Assembly: GCF_000425945.1 (NCBI RefSeq)
Contig: NZ_AUEK01000011.1
Location: forward strand, 62,001 to 126,000
Length of the DNA: 64,000 bases
Direction: 5' to 3'
Source: Candidatus Solirubrobacter pratensis
GTDB taxonomy: Bacteria > Actinomycetota > Thermoleophilia > Solirubrobacterales > Solirubrobacteraceae
Shown: positions 25,588 through 33,196 of the stretch, piece after piece
Numbering within the stretch: position 1 is the first letter of the stretch
How the letters are laid out: each line of letters starts with the position of its first letter
Notes under the pieces: generated by a model
What the model saw: the letters and a program-made list of their open reading frames with translations, nothing else
Database searches by the model: none
Told to the model about the DNA's origin: nothing
Made by a program: the position numbers and the translations under genes

Positions 25588-27507
25588 CTAGCGCGTGACG
25601 CGCATCAGGTAGTCCTCGCGGTCGAGCGCGTCGGGCCGGGTGCGCGCGCGAAGCGGGAACGGGCCCTGGACGGGCGTGTGATGGGAGAACCCCGACTCGA
25701 GCACGCCCTCGCCTCGCGTCAGCCCCGGAAGCTCCTGCTGGAGCCGGTGGACCTGCGCGGCCGGGATCGTTCCCTCCAGCACGCCCGAGGCGCCGGTGAG
25801 CTGAGGCACCGCGCGCAGCCGCGCGAGCGCGGGCAGGACGGCCCCGAGCGTGTCCGCGGGCAGCTCGAGCCGGAACCGGTGCAGCGGCTCGTGGACGGTT
25901 GTCCCGGCCCGCGCGAGCGCGCGCATCAATACCAGCGGCGTGAGGCCGCGGAAGTCGCCGGCCGTGCTCGACATGCTCTTGTCGAAGGTGGCGTGCGAAT
26001 GGCTCTGGCGCGGCCAGTAGCCGGAGTGGGTCATGGTGACGAGGCAGTCGGTGACCTGCCATCCGTAGAGTCCCTGGCCCAGCGTCTGCGCGACCGTCTC
26101 CTCGACGGCGCGAAAGAACGCGGACGGCATCGAGCCCAGCTCGACCTCCAGGCGGAAGGCGACGCCGCTGCCGGCGGGAGCCGGGTCCACGCGCAGGCCG
26201 ACGGTCGCGAGGAACGGGTTGCCCTGCTGCTCCCCCACCTCGACCGCCTCGCCGCTGCCCGCGGGACGCTCGATGCAGAGCGTGGTGGTCTCGCGGAACC
26301 GCACATCGACGCCGAAGCCGGTCGCGAGCGTGGCCTGGATCACCTCCTTCTGGACCTCGCCGTAGAGCGAGACGTGGATCTCCTCGCCGAACCGCAGGTC
26401 GATCAGCGGGTCCTGCTCGGCCAGCTGCGTCAGCGCTCCGTGGAGCGCGCCGCGGTCCTCCGGGCGGACCGGCTCGACGACCGTCTCGAGCGTCGGCGGG
26501 GCGAAGTGATGGGCGTCATCAGCGATGCCCTCGCCGATCGCGTCGCCGATCCGGACGTCGTTCAGGCCCCACAGCTGCGCGATCCGGCCCGCGGCGACGC
26601 GGTCGCTCGACACGGCCGCGCCGCGGTCGAAGACCCTGATCGCCGTGAGCTTGCCCTGCGGCAGCCGGTCGCGCGTATGCAACGTGCCCGAGCGCAGGCG
26701 GACGTAGGCGATCCGTTCCCCCGCCGCACCGCGCTCGACCTTGAACACGGTGCCCGAGACGGGCCCGTTCGCGTCGCCCTCGGCGGCGGGCAGCAGGTCG
26801 CGCACGCCGGCGATCAGCTCGTCCACTCCGGCGCCCGTGATCGCGGAGCCGAAGAAGATGGGATGCACGAGCCCGGCCTTGGTCTGGACCGCCAGCTCGC
26901 CGTGCAGGCGCAGGTGCGAGATCTCGTCCTCGAGGTAGGCGGCGAGGAGCTCGTCGTCGTGGTCGGCGAGCACGTCGACCGCCTCGGCCATGACGCCGGG
27001 CACGTACGCGGCGGCGCGCGTCCCTGGCGTGCGCACCGAGCCCATCGGGACGATCGCCGGCGTCAGCTTGGCGGAGATGTCGCGCAGGACCGCGCCGTCG
27101 CGCGCCCCGCGCCGGTCGATCTTGTTCACGAACACGAGCGTGGGGATCCCGAGGCGCTGGAGCGTCCGCATCAGCACGCGGGTCTGCGACTGCACGCCCT
27201 CGACGGCCGAGATCACCAGCACCGCGCCGTCGAGCACGTTCAGCACGCGCTCGACCTCCGCGATGAAGTCGGGATGGCCAGGCGTGTCGATCAGGTTGAC
27301 CACGACGTCGCCGACGACGAACGACACGACGGCGGACTTGATCGTGATCCCGCGCCGGCGCTCCAGCGCGAGCGAATCGGTCTGCGTGCTCCCGTCATCG
27401 ACGCTTCCGATCTCGTCGATGACGCCGGCGGCGTGGAGCAGCCGCTCGGTCAGGCTGGTCTTACCGGCGTCGACATGCGCCAGGATTCCCAGGTTCAGCG
27501 TACGCAC
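25588..27507 (-). CDS. Tet(M)/Otr(A)-like ribosomal protection GTPase (EF-G paralogue)
   Basis: A 639-residue translational GTPase: P-loop AHVDAGKTS (residues 10-18), G3 DTPGH (74-78), G4 NKID (128-131). The later part contains SHSHATFDKSMSSTAGDFRG and LTPLVLMRALARAGTTVHEP, typical of tetracycline ribosomal protection proteins. These bind the ribosome and expel tetracycline. Many soil actinobacteria carry Otr(A)-like versions of unproven activity. The GTG at 27507 follows GGAGG by 6 nt. That ribosome-binding site lies inside a short upstream frame (27461-27559) which may control it. Resistance is inferred from family membership only. Confidence 0.88.
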   Translation of the reverse strand: MRTLNLGILAHVDAGKTSLTERLLHAAGVIDEIGSVDDGSTQTDSLALERRRGITIKSAVVSFVVGDVVVNLIDTPGHPDFIAEVERVLNVLDGAVLVISAVEGVQSQTRVLMRTLQRLGIPTLVFVNKIDRRGARDGAVLRDISAKLTPAIVPMGSVRTPGTRAAAYVPGVMAEAVDVLADHDDELLAAYLEDEISHLRLHGELAVQTKAGLVHPIFFGSAITGAGVDELIAGVRDLLPAAEGDANGPVSGTVFKVERGAAGERIAYVRLRSGTLHTRDRLPQGKLTAIRVFDRGAAVSSDRVAAGRIAQLWGLNDVRIGDAIGEGIADDAHHFAPPTLETVVEPVRPEDRGALHGALTQLAEQDPLIDLRFGEEIHVSLYGEVQKEVIQATLATGFGVDVRFRETTTLCIERPAGSGEAVEVGEQQGNPFLATVGLRVDPAPAGSGVAFRLEVELGSMPSAFFRAVEETVAQTLGQGLYGWQVTDCLVTMTHSGYWPRQSHSHATFDKSMSSTAGDFRGLTPLVLMRALARAGTTVHEPLHRFRLELPADTLGAVLPALARLRAVPQLTGASGVLEGTIPAAQVHRLQQELPGLTRGEGVLESGFSHHTPVQGPFPLRARTRPDALDREDYLMRVTR

Positions 27508-27559
27508 TCATTTCCTCCGAACACCTTTCGCTGTTGATGGACATGAGTGCTGCGGCCAT
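27461..27559 (-). CDS. Possible 32-residue leader peptide overlapping the ribosomal protection gene start
   Basis: ATG 27559 is preceded by AAGGAG at 6-nt spacing and opens a 32-codon frame ending in TAA at 27461-27463, after three consecutive Arg codons. It overlaps the first 47 nt of the GTPase gene in another frame and covers that gene's ribosome-binding site. Translation of the leader, or stalling on it by a ribosome-targeting drug, would change access to the main start. Tet(M) genes elsewhere use leader-peptide attenuation. The same function here is inference. Confidence 0.4.
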   Translation of the reverse strand: MAAALMSINSERCSEEMSAYAEPGNPGACRRR

Positions 27560-27693
27560 GAGGGTCTCCTTCGCGGCTCCGGGACGACGGTGTCCAGCGT
27601 AGGCGGGGATCCCGGTTGTGGAGAAGCCGCGACGGGTTCGAATCCGCGGTTCTCGGCCGGCGCCGTCATTTCGTCGCGCGGTCTCCGCTTCGC

Positions 27694-27759
27694 GCCGGGA
27701 ACTGCGCTGGTGAGAGAGTGGATCAGTTCGCCTGCCCGGTTCGCGAGGCCGCGTGATCG
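27694..27759 (-). repeat. Partial copy of dispersed intergenic element (copy R2)
   Basis: The minus strand carries the right arm of the family: CGATCACGCGGCCTCGCGAA, then CCGGGCAGGCGAAC, and near its end ACCAGCGCAGTTC. It aligns over its whole length with 16561-16626. Confidence 0.6.
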
Positions 27760-27805
27760 ATTGGGGCGGCCGCAGCGAGGGGGGCGCGCGACCCTACACG
27801 GTGAC

Positions 27806-27835
27806 TTGACAGGCAAGTGTTCACTTGCCTATGGT
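27806..27835 (+). promoter_or_regulatory. Promoter with palindromic operator in the spacer (ArsR-VOC operon)
   Basis: Consensus -35 TTGACA (27806-27811), an 18-nt spacer and -10 TATGGT (27830-27835). The spacer is exactly the inverted repeat GGCAAGTG-TT-CACTTGCC (27812-27829), with 8-bp perfect arms. This is a textbook position for a repressor that occludes RNA polymerase. The first downstream gene encodes an ArsR-type repressor, so autoregulation is the simplest reading. Confidence 0.75.
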
Positions 27836-27843
27836 CTTCCTCG

Positions 27844-28122
27844 TTGGGCGATCTCTTCAAGGCCCTGGCCGACCACACGCGCAGGACGATCCTGGACGAG
27901 CTGTGCGAGCGGGACGGGCAGACGCTGTTCGAGATCTGCTCGCGGCTGGCGATGAAGCACGGGCTCGGCTCGTCGCGCCAGGCGATCTCCCAGCACCTCG
28001 ACGTGCTGGAGTCCGCCGGGCTCGTCGAGGCGCGCCGGCAAGGACGGTTCAAGTACCACCACGTCAACACGGCCCCGCTCGCGCAGATCGCCGAGCGGTG
28101 GCCCCAGCGGGAGGCGAGATGA
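27844..28122 (+). CDS. ArsR family winged-helix transcriptional regulator
   Basis: A 92-residue ArsR/SmtB-type repressor: DLFKALADHTRRTILDELCE, then HGLGSSRQAISQHLDVLESA (recognition helix), then the wing RRQGRFKYHHVN. No metal-binding ELCVCDL motif is present, so the effector is not a classic metal. TTG 27844 is preferred because upstream in-frame codons lie within the promoter. The -10 at 27830-27835 places transcription start at about 27842-27844, so the mRNA is essentially leaderless. The stop overlaps the VOC gene start (ATGA). Confidence 0.85.
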   Translation: MGDLFKALADHTRRTILDELCERDGQTLFEICSRLAMKHGLGSSRQAISQHLDVLESAGLVEARRQGRFKYHHVNTAPLAQIAERWPQREAR

Positions 28123-28508
28123 GGATCAATCTGGCGAGCGTGCTGGTCGACGACCAGGACAAGGCGCTGCGCTTCTACACCGAGGTGCTGGGCTTCGAGA
28201 AGAAGACGGAGATCCCGCTCGGGGAGCACCGCTGGCTGACCGTCGTCTCGCCCGAGGACCCGGACGGCACCGAGCTCCTGCTCGAGCCGGACGAGCACCC
28301 CGCCGCGAGGCCGTTCAAGGCCGCGCTGGTGAGCGACGGCATCCCGTTCACCTCCTTCGCCGTCGAGGACGTGCGGGCCGAGTTCGAGCGCCTGCGCGCG
28401 CTCGGCGTCGCCTTCACGCAGGAGCCGACCGCCATGGGCCCCGTCACCACGGCGGTGCTCGACGACACGTGCGGGAACCTGATCCAGATCGCGGCCCAGG
28501 CGGGCTGA
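28119..28508 (+). CDS. VOC family (glyoxalase/bleomycin-resistance fold) protein
   Basis: A 129-residue vicinal-oxygen-chelate protein: INLASVLVDDQDKALRFYTE, VLGFEKKTEIPLG, RWLTVV, then the second module PFTSFAVEDVRAEFERLRAL ending in CGNLIQIA. Possible metal ligands are Glu/His of the paired beta-alpha-beta-beta-beta modules. It is translationally coupled to the ArsR-type repressor. Such ArsR-VOC pairs are common in actinobacteria; the reaction is unknown (lyase, dioxygenase or binding protein). Confidence 0.88.
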   Translation: MRINLASVLVDDQDKALRFYTEVLGFEKKTEIPLGEHRWLTVVSPEDPDGTELLLEPDEHPAARPFKAALVSDGIPFTSFAVEDVRAEFERLRALGVAFTQEPTAMGPVTTAVLDDTCGNLIQIAAQAG

Positions 28509-28514
28509 AAGGCG

Positions 28515-28540
28515 GGGCGCCGGCCCGCAGGCCGGCGCCC
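28515..28540. terminator. Bidirectional terminator hairpin
   Basis: Perfect 11-bp stem, GGGCGCCGGCC (28515-28525) and GGCCGGCGCCC (28530-28540), with a 4-nt loop. It sits between the convergent VOC gene (ends 28508) and the secreted hydrolase gene (ends 28549). Confidence 0.8.
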
Positions 28541-28548
28541 GACCTCGG

Positions 28549-31116
28549 CTACGGCGTCGTCGTCGACAGCGTGAAGGTCAGCGTCTTCGAGTAGCTGCCG
28601 GTCCGCAGCGCGTCGTTGGCGTTGATGTGCTGCTTGAACGCGACGTCGACGACGGCGTTGGACACCGGCGCCGTCCAGGAGGACTTCGACAGCGTCACCT
28701 GGAGCGGATCCGGCAGCGAGAACGCGCCGTTGGTCAGGTGGCCCGGATCCGAGACGCTCAGCGTCGCGTCACCCGCGGTCGAGACGACCGTGGCCGTCGT
28801 CGCCGCGCCGTAGTCGCCCGCCGTGCCCGGCGCGAACGCGCCGAACGATGCGGGCGCGCCGAGCGTCAGCGCCAGCGTGGCCGGCACGGCACCGCCGACC
28901 GCCGCCGTCACCGGCACGAGGTGGCTCACCCCCGCGCTCTCGCTGCGCGCATAGGCGCCCTCGCCCACATACGCGGCCGTGATCAGGTGCGAGCCGCCGC
29001 CCAGCGGCGGCGTCGGGAGCGTCGCGACGCCGCCCACCAGCGGCACCGGAGCGCCGAGCGGGCGGCCGCCGTCCTTGAACTGCACCGCGCCGGTCGGCAC
29101 GCCGAGCTTCGTGAAGCCGGCGAAGTCGGCGCTGCGCAGCGCCTCGCCCATCAGGTCCGCCGGGAGCGGCTGCGCGGCCAGCGCCGCGCTCGTCCCCGCG
29201 ACCGTCGCCGTCAGCGTGTCGCCGCCGTCGGCCAGTGTCGTGGTCGTCGGCTCGCCGCCCGCGACTCCCGCCGCCGCGACGGCCGCGCCGCCGCCGACGA
29301 TCGGCAGCACGATGCGGCTGTTCTGCAGCGACAGCGTGATGTTCGCCGCGGTGGTGGACGCGGTCGTGCCGTAGTCGCGGTAGCTGCCGACGATCACGAC
29401 GCCGATCCGGTGCCCGGCCGGGAACGTGTAGTCGTCCGGCAGCAGCGGGAAGCTGAACGGGTAGCGCCGGCCGGCGACGATCGGCGTCGTCTCCAGGCGC
29501 GACGTGCGGTGGCCCGCGTCGAGCACGCCCTTGGTCACCCGCCAGGCGGTCGACGTGATGTCGATCCGCTCGCCGACGTCCTTGTAGCACGCGTTGTCGG
29601 CCGGGCTGCTCTCACCCCAGCAGTCGGAGGTCGCGAGCGTCTGCACGCCGTCGGAGGTGCGCGAGACGCGCGGGAACGCCGCGCCGTAGTCGACCAGGAT
29701 CGCGCCGAGGTGCGTCGAGGTCTTGTCGGCCGAGGCGTCCAGCTGCACGACCGGCGTGCCCGAGATCCGCAGCGGTGCCGTCAGCGGCGGCGTCAGGAAC
29801 ACGCGCCGGTTCGGCGTCACCGTCGTCTCGTTGGCCAGCATCGCCGTCTCGCGCTGCGCGGCGCTGTCCTGGAAGGTCGTCGTCTGCTCGGCGCCGGCGG
29901 CCGGAGCGAGCCCGAGCGCGGCGCCCGGCTGGAGGAACAGCTGCGTGGGCGTCGACCCCGGAACCGGCCAGCTCGCGGCGTCGTCGAAGTGGCCCGGGGC
30001 CGTCTCGACGCTCACCTGCGGCTCGTCCATGATCCCGTTCTGCACGCCCTGCAGCCAGTAGTCGAACCAGTGGTGCACCGTGCGCACCCACGCGGCGCGG
30101 TTGTTGTCGAACGGGTCGACGTGGCCGGTCTGCATCAGCCAGGCCTTGCGCGGCACTCCGAGGTCCGACAGCGCGTACCAGAAGCGGCTGAAGTGGTCGA
30201 AGCGCACGTTCTCGTCGCCCATGCCGTGGGTGAGGAAGACGCTCGCGCGGACCTTGGACGCCTCGTCGACGTAGTTGCGGTCGGTCCAGAACGGCGACGT
30301 GAAGTCGGCGGTGGCATCGCCGTCGGCGGCGTCGATCGCGTCGCGCACCGGCTTGCAGTAGTCGCGCCGATCGGCGTCGGTCACGGTGCTCGCAAGGCTC
30401 GAGACGTAGTGGTTGGCGCGCTGGATGACGCCGTTGGAGCGCGTGTAGTCGTAGTAGTCGTACGGGCCTGACTCGGCCACGATCGTCGTCAGCCCGGCGA
30501 CCCCGGTGACGGCTGTGGCCGCGGCCAGCGCGCCGTCGTAGGACTTGCCGATCATGCCGGTCTTGCCGTTGAACCACGCGGGCGCGGGAACGAGGTTGCC
30601 GTTCTTGTCGTGCGCCGTGCGGCGGCCCTTGAACCAGTCGATCACCTCGGCGGCCGCGGCGTTGTCCGTCGGTCCCTGGACCGTCGGGCAGCCGGTCGAG
30701 TGGTTGGTGCCGGTCATGTCGACCAGAGCGATCGCGTACCCGCGCGGGACGAAGTAGTTGTCCAGGAAGAGCGGCCACTGCGAGAGCAGGCCGTTCGCAT
30801 CGTCCTTCTTGAGCTGCGACTCGTTGCCGCGCCCGAGCGTCGAGTAGTACGGGCTGGCGTCCATGATCACCGGCGCCTTGAGCCCGTCGGCGGTCGCCGC
30901 CGGCCGGATGATGTCGACGGCGATCTTGTCGAGCGCGCCGTCGGAGTCGCTGTCGTAGTCGGTGTCGACCCACACGCGGTCGCGGATGGCATCCGCGTAG
31001 CCGAAGGCCGGTTGCGTCTCGCCGTTCGAGACCACGATCTGCGCGTGCGCGCTCGGCGCGCATGCCAGTACGGTCGCGGCGGCGGCGGCCGCGACCAGGA
31101 GCCTGCGTCCCTGCAT
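28549..31116 (-). CDS. Secreted CocE/X-Pro dipeptidyl-peptidase-type hydrolase with C-terminal repeat-family domain
   Basis: An 855-residue exported protein. Signal peptide is residues 1 to about 26 (RRLLVAAAAAATVLACAPS, cleavage near AHA-QI). The hydrolase domain follows with nucleophile region GKTGMIGKSYDGALAAA, VFLTHGMGDENVRFDH (acid) and MQTGHVDPFDNN (His), then a CocE-type jelly roll to about residue 610. An Ig-like region (GAVQFKDGGRPLGAPVPLVG) precedes the final 116-residue domain at 740-855, shared with two other proteins of the window. ATG 31116 has an AGGGGGG site 7 nt upstream. It probably cleaves peptides or esters outside the cell; the last domain may retain it at the surface. 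Confidence 0.88.
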   Translation of the reverse strand: MQGRRLLVAAAAAATVLACAPSAHAQIVVSNGETQPAFGYADAIRDRVWVDTDYDSDSDGALDKIAVDIIRPAATADGLKAPVIMDASPYYSTLGRGNESQLKKDDANGLLSQWPLFLDNYFVPRGYAIALVDMTGTNHSTGCPTVQGPTDNAAAAEVIDWFKGRRTAHDKNGNLVPAPAWFNGKTGMIGKSYDGALAAATAVTGVAGLTTIVAESGPYDYYDYTRSNGVIQRANHYVSSLASTVTDADRRDYCKPVRDAIDAADGDATADFTSPFWTDRNYVDEASKVRASVFLTHGMGDENVRFDHFSRFWYALSDLGVPRKAWLMQTGHVDPFDNNRAAWVRTVHHWFDYWLQGVQNGIMDEPQVSVETAPGHFDDAASWPVPGSTPTQLFLQPGAALGLAPAAGAEQTTTFQDSAAQRETAMLANETTVTPNRRVFLTPPLTAPLRISGTPVVQLDASADKTSTHLGAILVDYGAAFPRVSRTSDGVQTLATSDCWGESSPADNACYKDVGERIDITSTAWRVTKGVLDAGHRTSRLETTPIVAGRRYPFSFPLLPDDYTFPAGHRIGVVIVGSYRDYGTTASTTAANITLSLQNSRIVLPIVGGGAAVAAAGVAGGEPTTTTLADGGDTLTATVAGTSAALAAQPLPADLMGEALRSADFAGFTKLGVPTGAVQFKDGGRPLGAPVPLVGGVATLPTPPLGGGSHLITAAYVGEGAYARSESAGVSHLVPVTAAVGGAVPATLALTLGAPASFGAFAPGTAGDYGAATTATVVSTAGDATLSVSDPGHLTNGAFSLPDPLQVTLSKSSWTAPVSNAVVDVAFKQHINANDALRTGSYSKTLTFTLSTTTP
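28552..28899 (-). other. C-terminal 116-residue domain, copy 1
   Basis: Encodes the C-terminal domain of the secreted hydrolase: ATLALTLGAPASFGAFAPG, STAGDATLSVSDPGHLTNG, FSLPDPLQVTL, then NDALRTGSYSKTLTFTLS to the stop. By eye it shares roughly three quarters of its residues with the copies at 34120-34467 and 54699-55046. Predicted all-beta. No LPxTG motif and no transmembrane tail. Confidence 0.85.
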
Positions 31117-31276
31117 CTGAGTCCCCCCTCAGTAGACCGGCCCCGACGCTACTCCTCGCCACCGGGAAATCCGTCCGACCGTCGAGTGAAATCCACGCGT
31201 CCGCTTTCGACACCTGGCGCCCCCAAGCTTCCGCCAGGGTTGTCGCAAGGTGCGTCCGGCATCGTCAGACGGCGGG

Positions 31277-31690
31277 ATGAGGTTCACCCTGCGCCCTGCC
31301 CGATCCGACGACGCTCCCGCGACCAGCCGCCTGCTCGCCGAGCTGGGCTACCGCGTCGACCCGTCCGCGCTGCGCGTCGGGCTCGAGCGCGCGAGCCGCG
31401 CCGACGACGCGCAGGTGATCGCGATGACCGCGGGCGACGAGCTCGTGGGGCTCGCCGCGTTGGCGCTGGAGCCGGGCACGACCGGACGGCTCGAGGCGCT
31501 GATCGTCAGCGAGCCGCGGCGCCGCCAGGGCGCCGGGCGCATCCTGCTCGCCGCCGCCGAGGCGGTCGCGAGCGGCCGCGGATGCTCGGAGCTCGAGGCC
31601 GGCGCGGCGCTGCCGGGCGGCCGCCGCTTCCTGCGCTCGGCGGGCTTCGCGCACTGCTCCGGGCGGCTGGTCAAGCCCCTCCCGCACTAG
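31277..31690 (+). CDS. GNAT family N-acetyltransferase
   Basis: A 137-residue acetyltransferase: MRFTLRPARSDDAPATSRLL at the N-terminus, the LEALIVSEPRRRQGAGRILL segment with the acetyl-CoA pyrophosphate loop (RRRQGAG), and FLRSAGFAHCSGRLVK at the end. ATG 31277 begins the recognisable domain. Substrate unknown. It is followed 10 nt downstream by a small hypothetical gene. Confidence 0.87.
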   Translation: MRFTLRPARSDDAPATSRLLAELGYRVDPSALRVGLERASRADDAQVIAMTAGDELVGLAALALEPGTTGRLEALIVSEPRRRQGAGRILLAAAEAVASGRGCSELEAGAALPGGRRFLRSAGFAHCSGRLVKPLPH

Positions 31691-31700
31691 CCTGCCCGGC

Positions 31701-31982
31701 ATGGCCGAGGAACGCGTTGGGCTGTTGCTGCTGCACTACGGACAGGGATCGCGCGACGAGCAGGCGCGCGAGGAGCTCGCCAGAGCGCTCGCGGGCGCGC
31801 AGGTGACCGAGCCCGACGACGTCGGGGAGTTCGAGGTCGTGCTCGACGCGCGCGACCGCGAGCAGGCGCTGACGCGCGTCTTCGACGCGATCGCCGCATC
31901 CGGAACCGACGACCACATCGTGTTCGTCGAGCACCCCGACATCCCGGGGCACTGGCGCACCTCGCCGAGCCCCGGCCGCTGA
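31701..31982 (+). CDS. Hypothetical protein
   Basis: A 93-residue acidic protein with alternating strand/helix pattern (MAEERVGLLLLHYGQGSRDE, FEVVLDARDREQALTRVFDA, DHIVFVEHPDIPGHW). The C-terminal His/Pro cluster might bind a ligand, but no family is recognised. It starts 10 nt after the acetyltransferase stop, so it is probably co-transcribed. Confidence 0.6.
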   Translation: MAEERVGLLLLHYGQGSRDEQAREELARALAGAQVTEPDDVGEFEVVLDARDREQALTRVFDAIAASGTDDHIVFVEHPDIPGHWRTSPSPGR

Positions 31983-32037
31983 GCGTCCCAGCGTTTCGCC
32001 AAGGAGGCTCCAAGGCGCGCGCGCTTGGCTACGCGGC

Positions 32038-32163
32038 ATGAGCCGCAACCTCGCACGCAACTGGGACTACGCCGTGACCTCAGGAGCCCTGCTCCTGATC
32101 GTCGGCGGCCTCGCGCTTCCGCGCCTTCGCCGGCTGATGGTGCCGGACGACGACGGCCGCTGA
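32038..32163 (+). CDS. Small single-pass membrane protein, hypothetical
   Basis: A 41-residue frame: short basic N-terminus (MSRNLARNWDYAV), one hydrophobic helix (TSGALLLIVGGLALPRL) and a charged tail (RRLMVPDDDGR). The positive-inside pattern and a clean stop support a real microprotein. However, no good ribosome-binding site precedes ATG 32038 (AAGGAGG lies 30 nt upstream). Could be spurious. Confidence 0.4.
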   Translation: MSRNLARNWDYAVTSGALLLIVGGLALPRLRRLMVPDDDGR

Positions 32164-32262
32164 TCGGTGCGTCGCCTGGGGGCGTAGCCCGGCCATCAGC
32201 AGGCCGAGCATCCGCCCGGCCTGCTCGCGCTGCTCGAGGGCTGGAGCTGCAGTTCGCCGCGG

Positions 32263-32498
32263 GCTCGGCGAAGTGCACGGGTAACGGATGTGGTCTCTCT
32301 GCCGATCACGCTCGATCACCGACACGACAACGTCGCGCGCAAGCGATCATCGCCGCGCGCGAGCCCAGGGGGTGGCCTACGAACCTTCGAACTATTCGAA
32401 GGTTCGTCGTGCACCCCCTCCCCCCGCCCGCCCCGATCGGTCACGCGGCCTCGCGACCGCGCAGGCAAACCGACCCATTCCCTTACCCGCTCGTCGCC
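32263..32498 (+). repeat. Dispersed intergenic element with inverted ends and central hairpin (copy R3, near-complete)
   Basis: About 236 bp. The left end (CGGGTAACGGATG at 32278-32290) is inverted relative to the right end (CATTCCCTTACCCG at 32476-32489), giving terminal inverted repeats of about 30 bp with mismatches. The middle holds a perfect 13-bp hairpin: ACGAACCTTCGAA at 32379-32391 and its complement at 32395-32407, with a 3-nt loop. The right arm contains GATCGGTCACGCGGCCTCGC then GACCGCGCAGGCAAAC. The same layout recurs at 42262-42495. No coding capacity is seen; a MITE-like or structured-RNA element is possible. Confidence 0.7.
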
Positions 32499-32500
32499 GG

Positions 32501-32647
32501 GTCGGCGGCCGCTACTTCGAGGACGTCAACGAGCGCGAGCCGCACGTCGACGGCATGGACGGCGGCGTCGCCCCCCACGCGCGCGATCCCGAGGCCGCCG
32601 AACGGCTGTGGCAGGCGTCCCTGGAGATGCTCGCGCGCACGGAGTAG
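32501..32647 (+). pseudogene. C-terminal fragment of an SDR oxidoreductase, truncated at the repeat element
   Basis: Starting 3 bp after the repeat, the frame reads VGGRYFEDVNEREPHVDG, then GGVAPHARDPEAAERLWQ, and ends at TAG 32647. GRYFEDxNE followed by GVAPxAxDPEAAERLWxxS is the C-terminus of actinobacterial retinol-dehydrogenase-like SDRs. The roughly 250 preceding residues are missing. The abrupt junction suggests the gene was cut by insertion of, or recombination at, the element. Confidence 0.6.
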
Positions 32648-32656
32648 GTTGGATCC

Positions 32657-33196
32657 ATGCCCCGGGGACTGCTGATCATCGACATCCAGCGCGACTACTT
32701 CCCCGGGGGCGCGTATCCGCTCGTCGCCCCCGAGGCGGCGGCGGAGGCCGCACGCCGTGTGCTCGACGCGTTCCGCGCGAGCGGCGAGCCGGTCGTCCAC
32801 CTCAAGCACGTCTGGGACGCGCCGGACGCGGCGTTCATGCGCCCGGGAACCGACGGCATCGAGATCCACCCGCTCGTCGCACCCGCCGACGGCGAGCGCG
32901 TGATCGAGAAGGCCGAGCCGAACGGGTTCATCGGCACGGGGCTGGAGGCGACGCTGCGCGAGTCGGGCATCGACTCGCTCGTCGTCGCGGGGATGATGAG
33001 CAGCATGTGCGTCGACGCGACCGTCCGGGCCGCCGTCGACCTCGGCTTCACGGCCACCGTCGTCCACGACGCCTGCGCCGCGCCCGACCTCTCCTACGAG
33101 GGCATGGACATCCCCGGCCTCTCGGTCCACGGCGCGTTCATGGCCGCGCTCGCCGACGGTTACGCGACGCTGGCCGGCAGCCGCGATCTAGCGTGA
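32657..33196 (+). CDS. Isochorismatase-family cysteine hydrolase
   Basis: A 179-residue hydrolase with the Asp-Lys-Cys triad: Asp9 (LLIIDIQRDYF), Lys in IEKAEPNGF near residue 78 and Cys in VAGMMSSMCVDAT near residue 117 after the cis-peptide segment. Family members hydrolyse nicotinamide, N-carbamoyl compounds or isochorismate; the substrate here is not evident. ATG 32657. It is convergent with the thioredoxin-like gene, overlapping it by 9 bp. Confidence 0.9.
   Translation: MPRGLLIIDIQRDYFPGGAYPLVAPEAAAEAARRVLDAFRASGEPVVHLKHVWDAPDAAFMRPGTDGIEIHPLVAPADGERVIEKAEPNGFIGTGLEATLRESGIDSLVVAGMMSSMCVDATVRAAVDLGFTATVVHDACAAPDLSYEGMDIPGLSVHGAFMAALADGYATLAGSRDLA

Noticed and set aside
27630-27655. GGGTTCGAATCC, resembling a tRNA T-loop
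   Set aside because: The flanking bases do not form a 5-bp T-stem, and no anticodon or acceptor arm is found within 80 nt.
32379-32407. Central hairpin of the repeat element considered as a LexA-type SOS box
   Set aside because: It contains TTCGAA and GAAC/GTTC pieces but not the CGAAC-N4-GTTCG spacing, and no SOS gene is adjacent.
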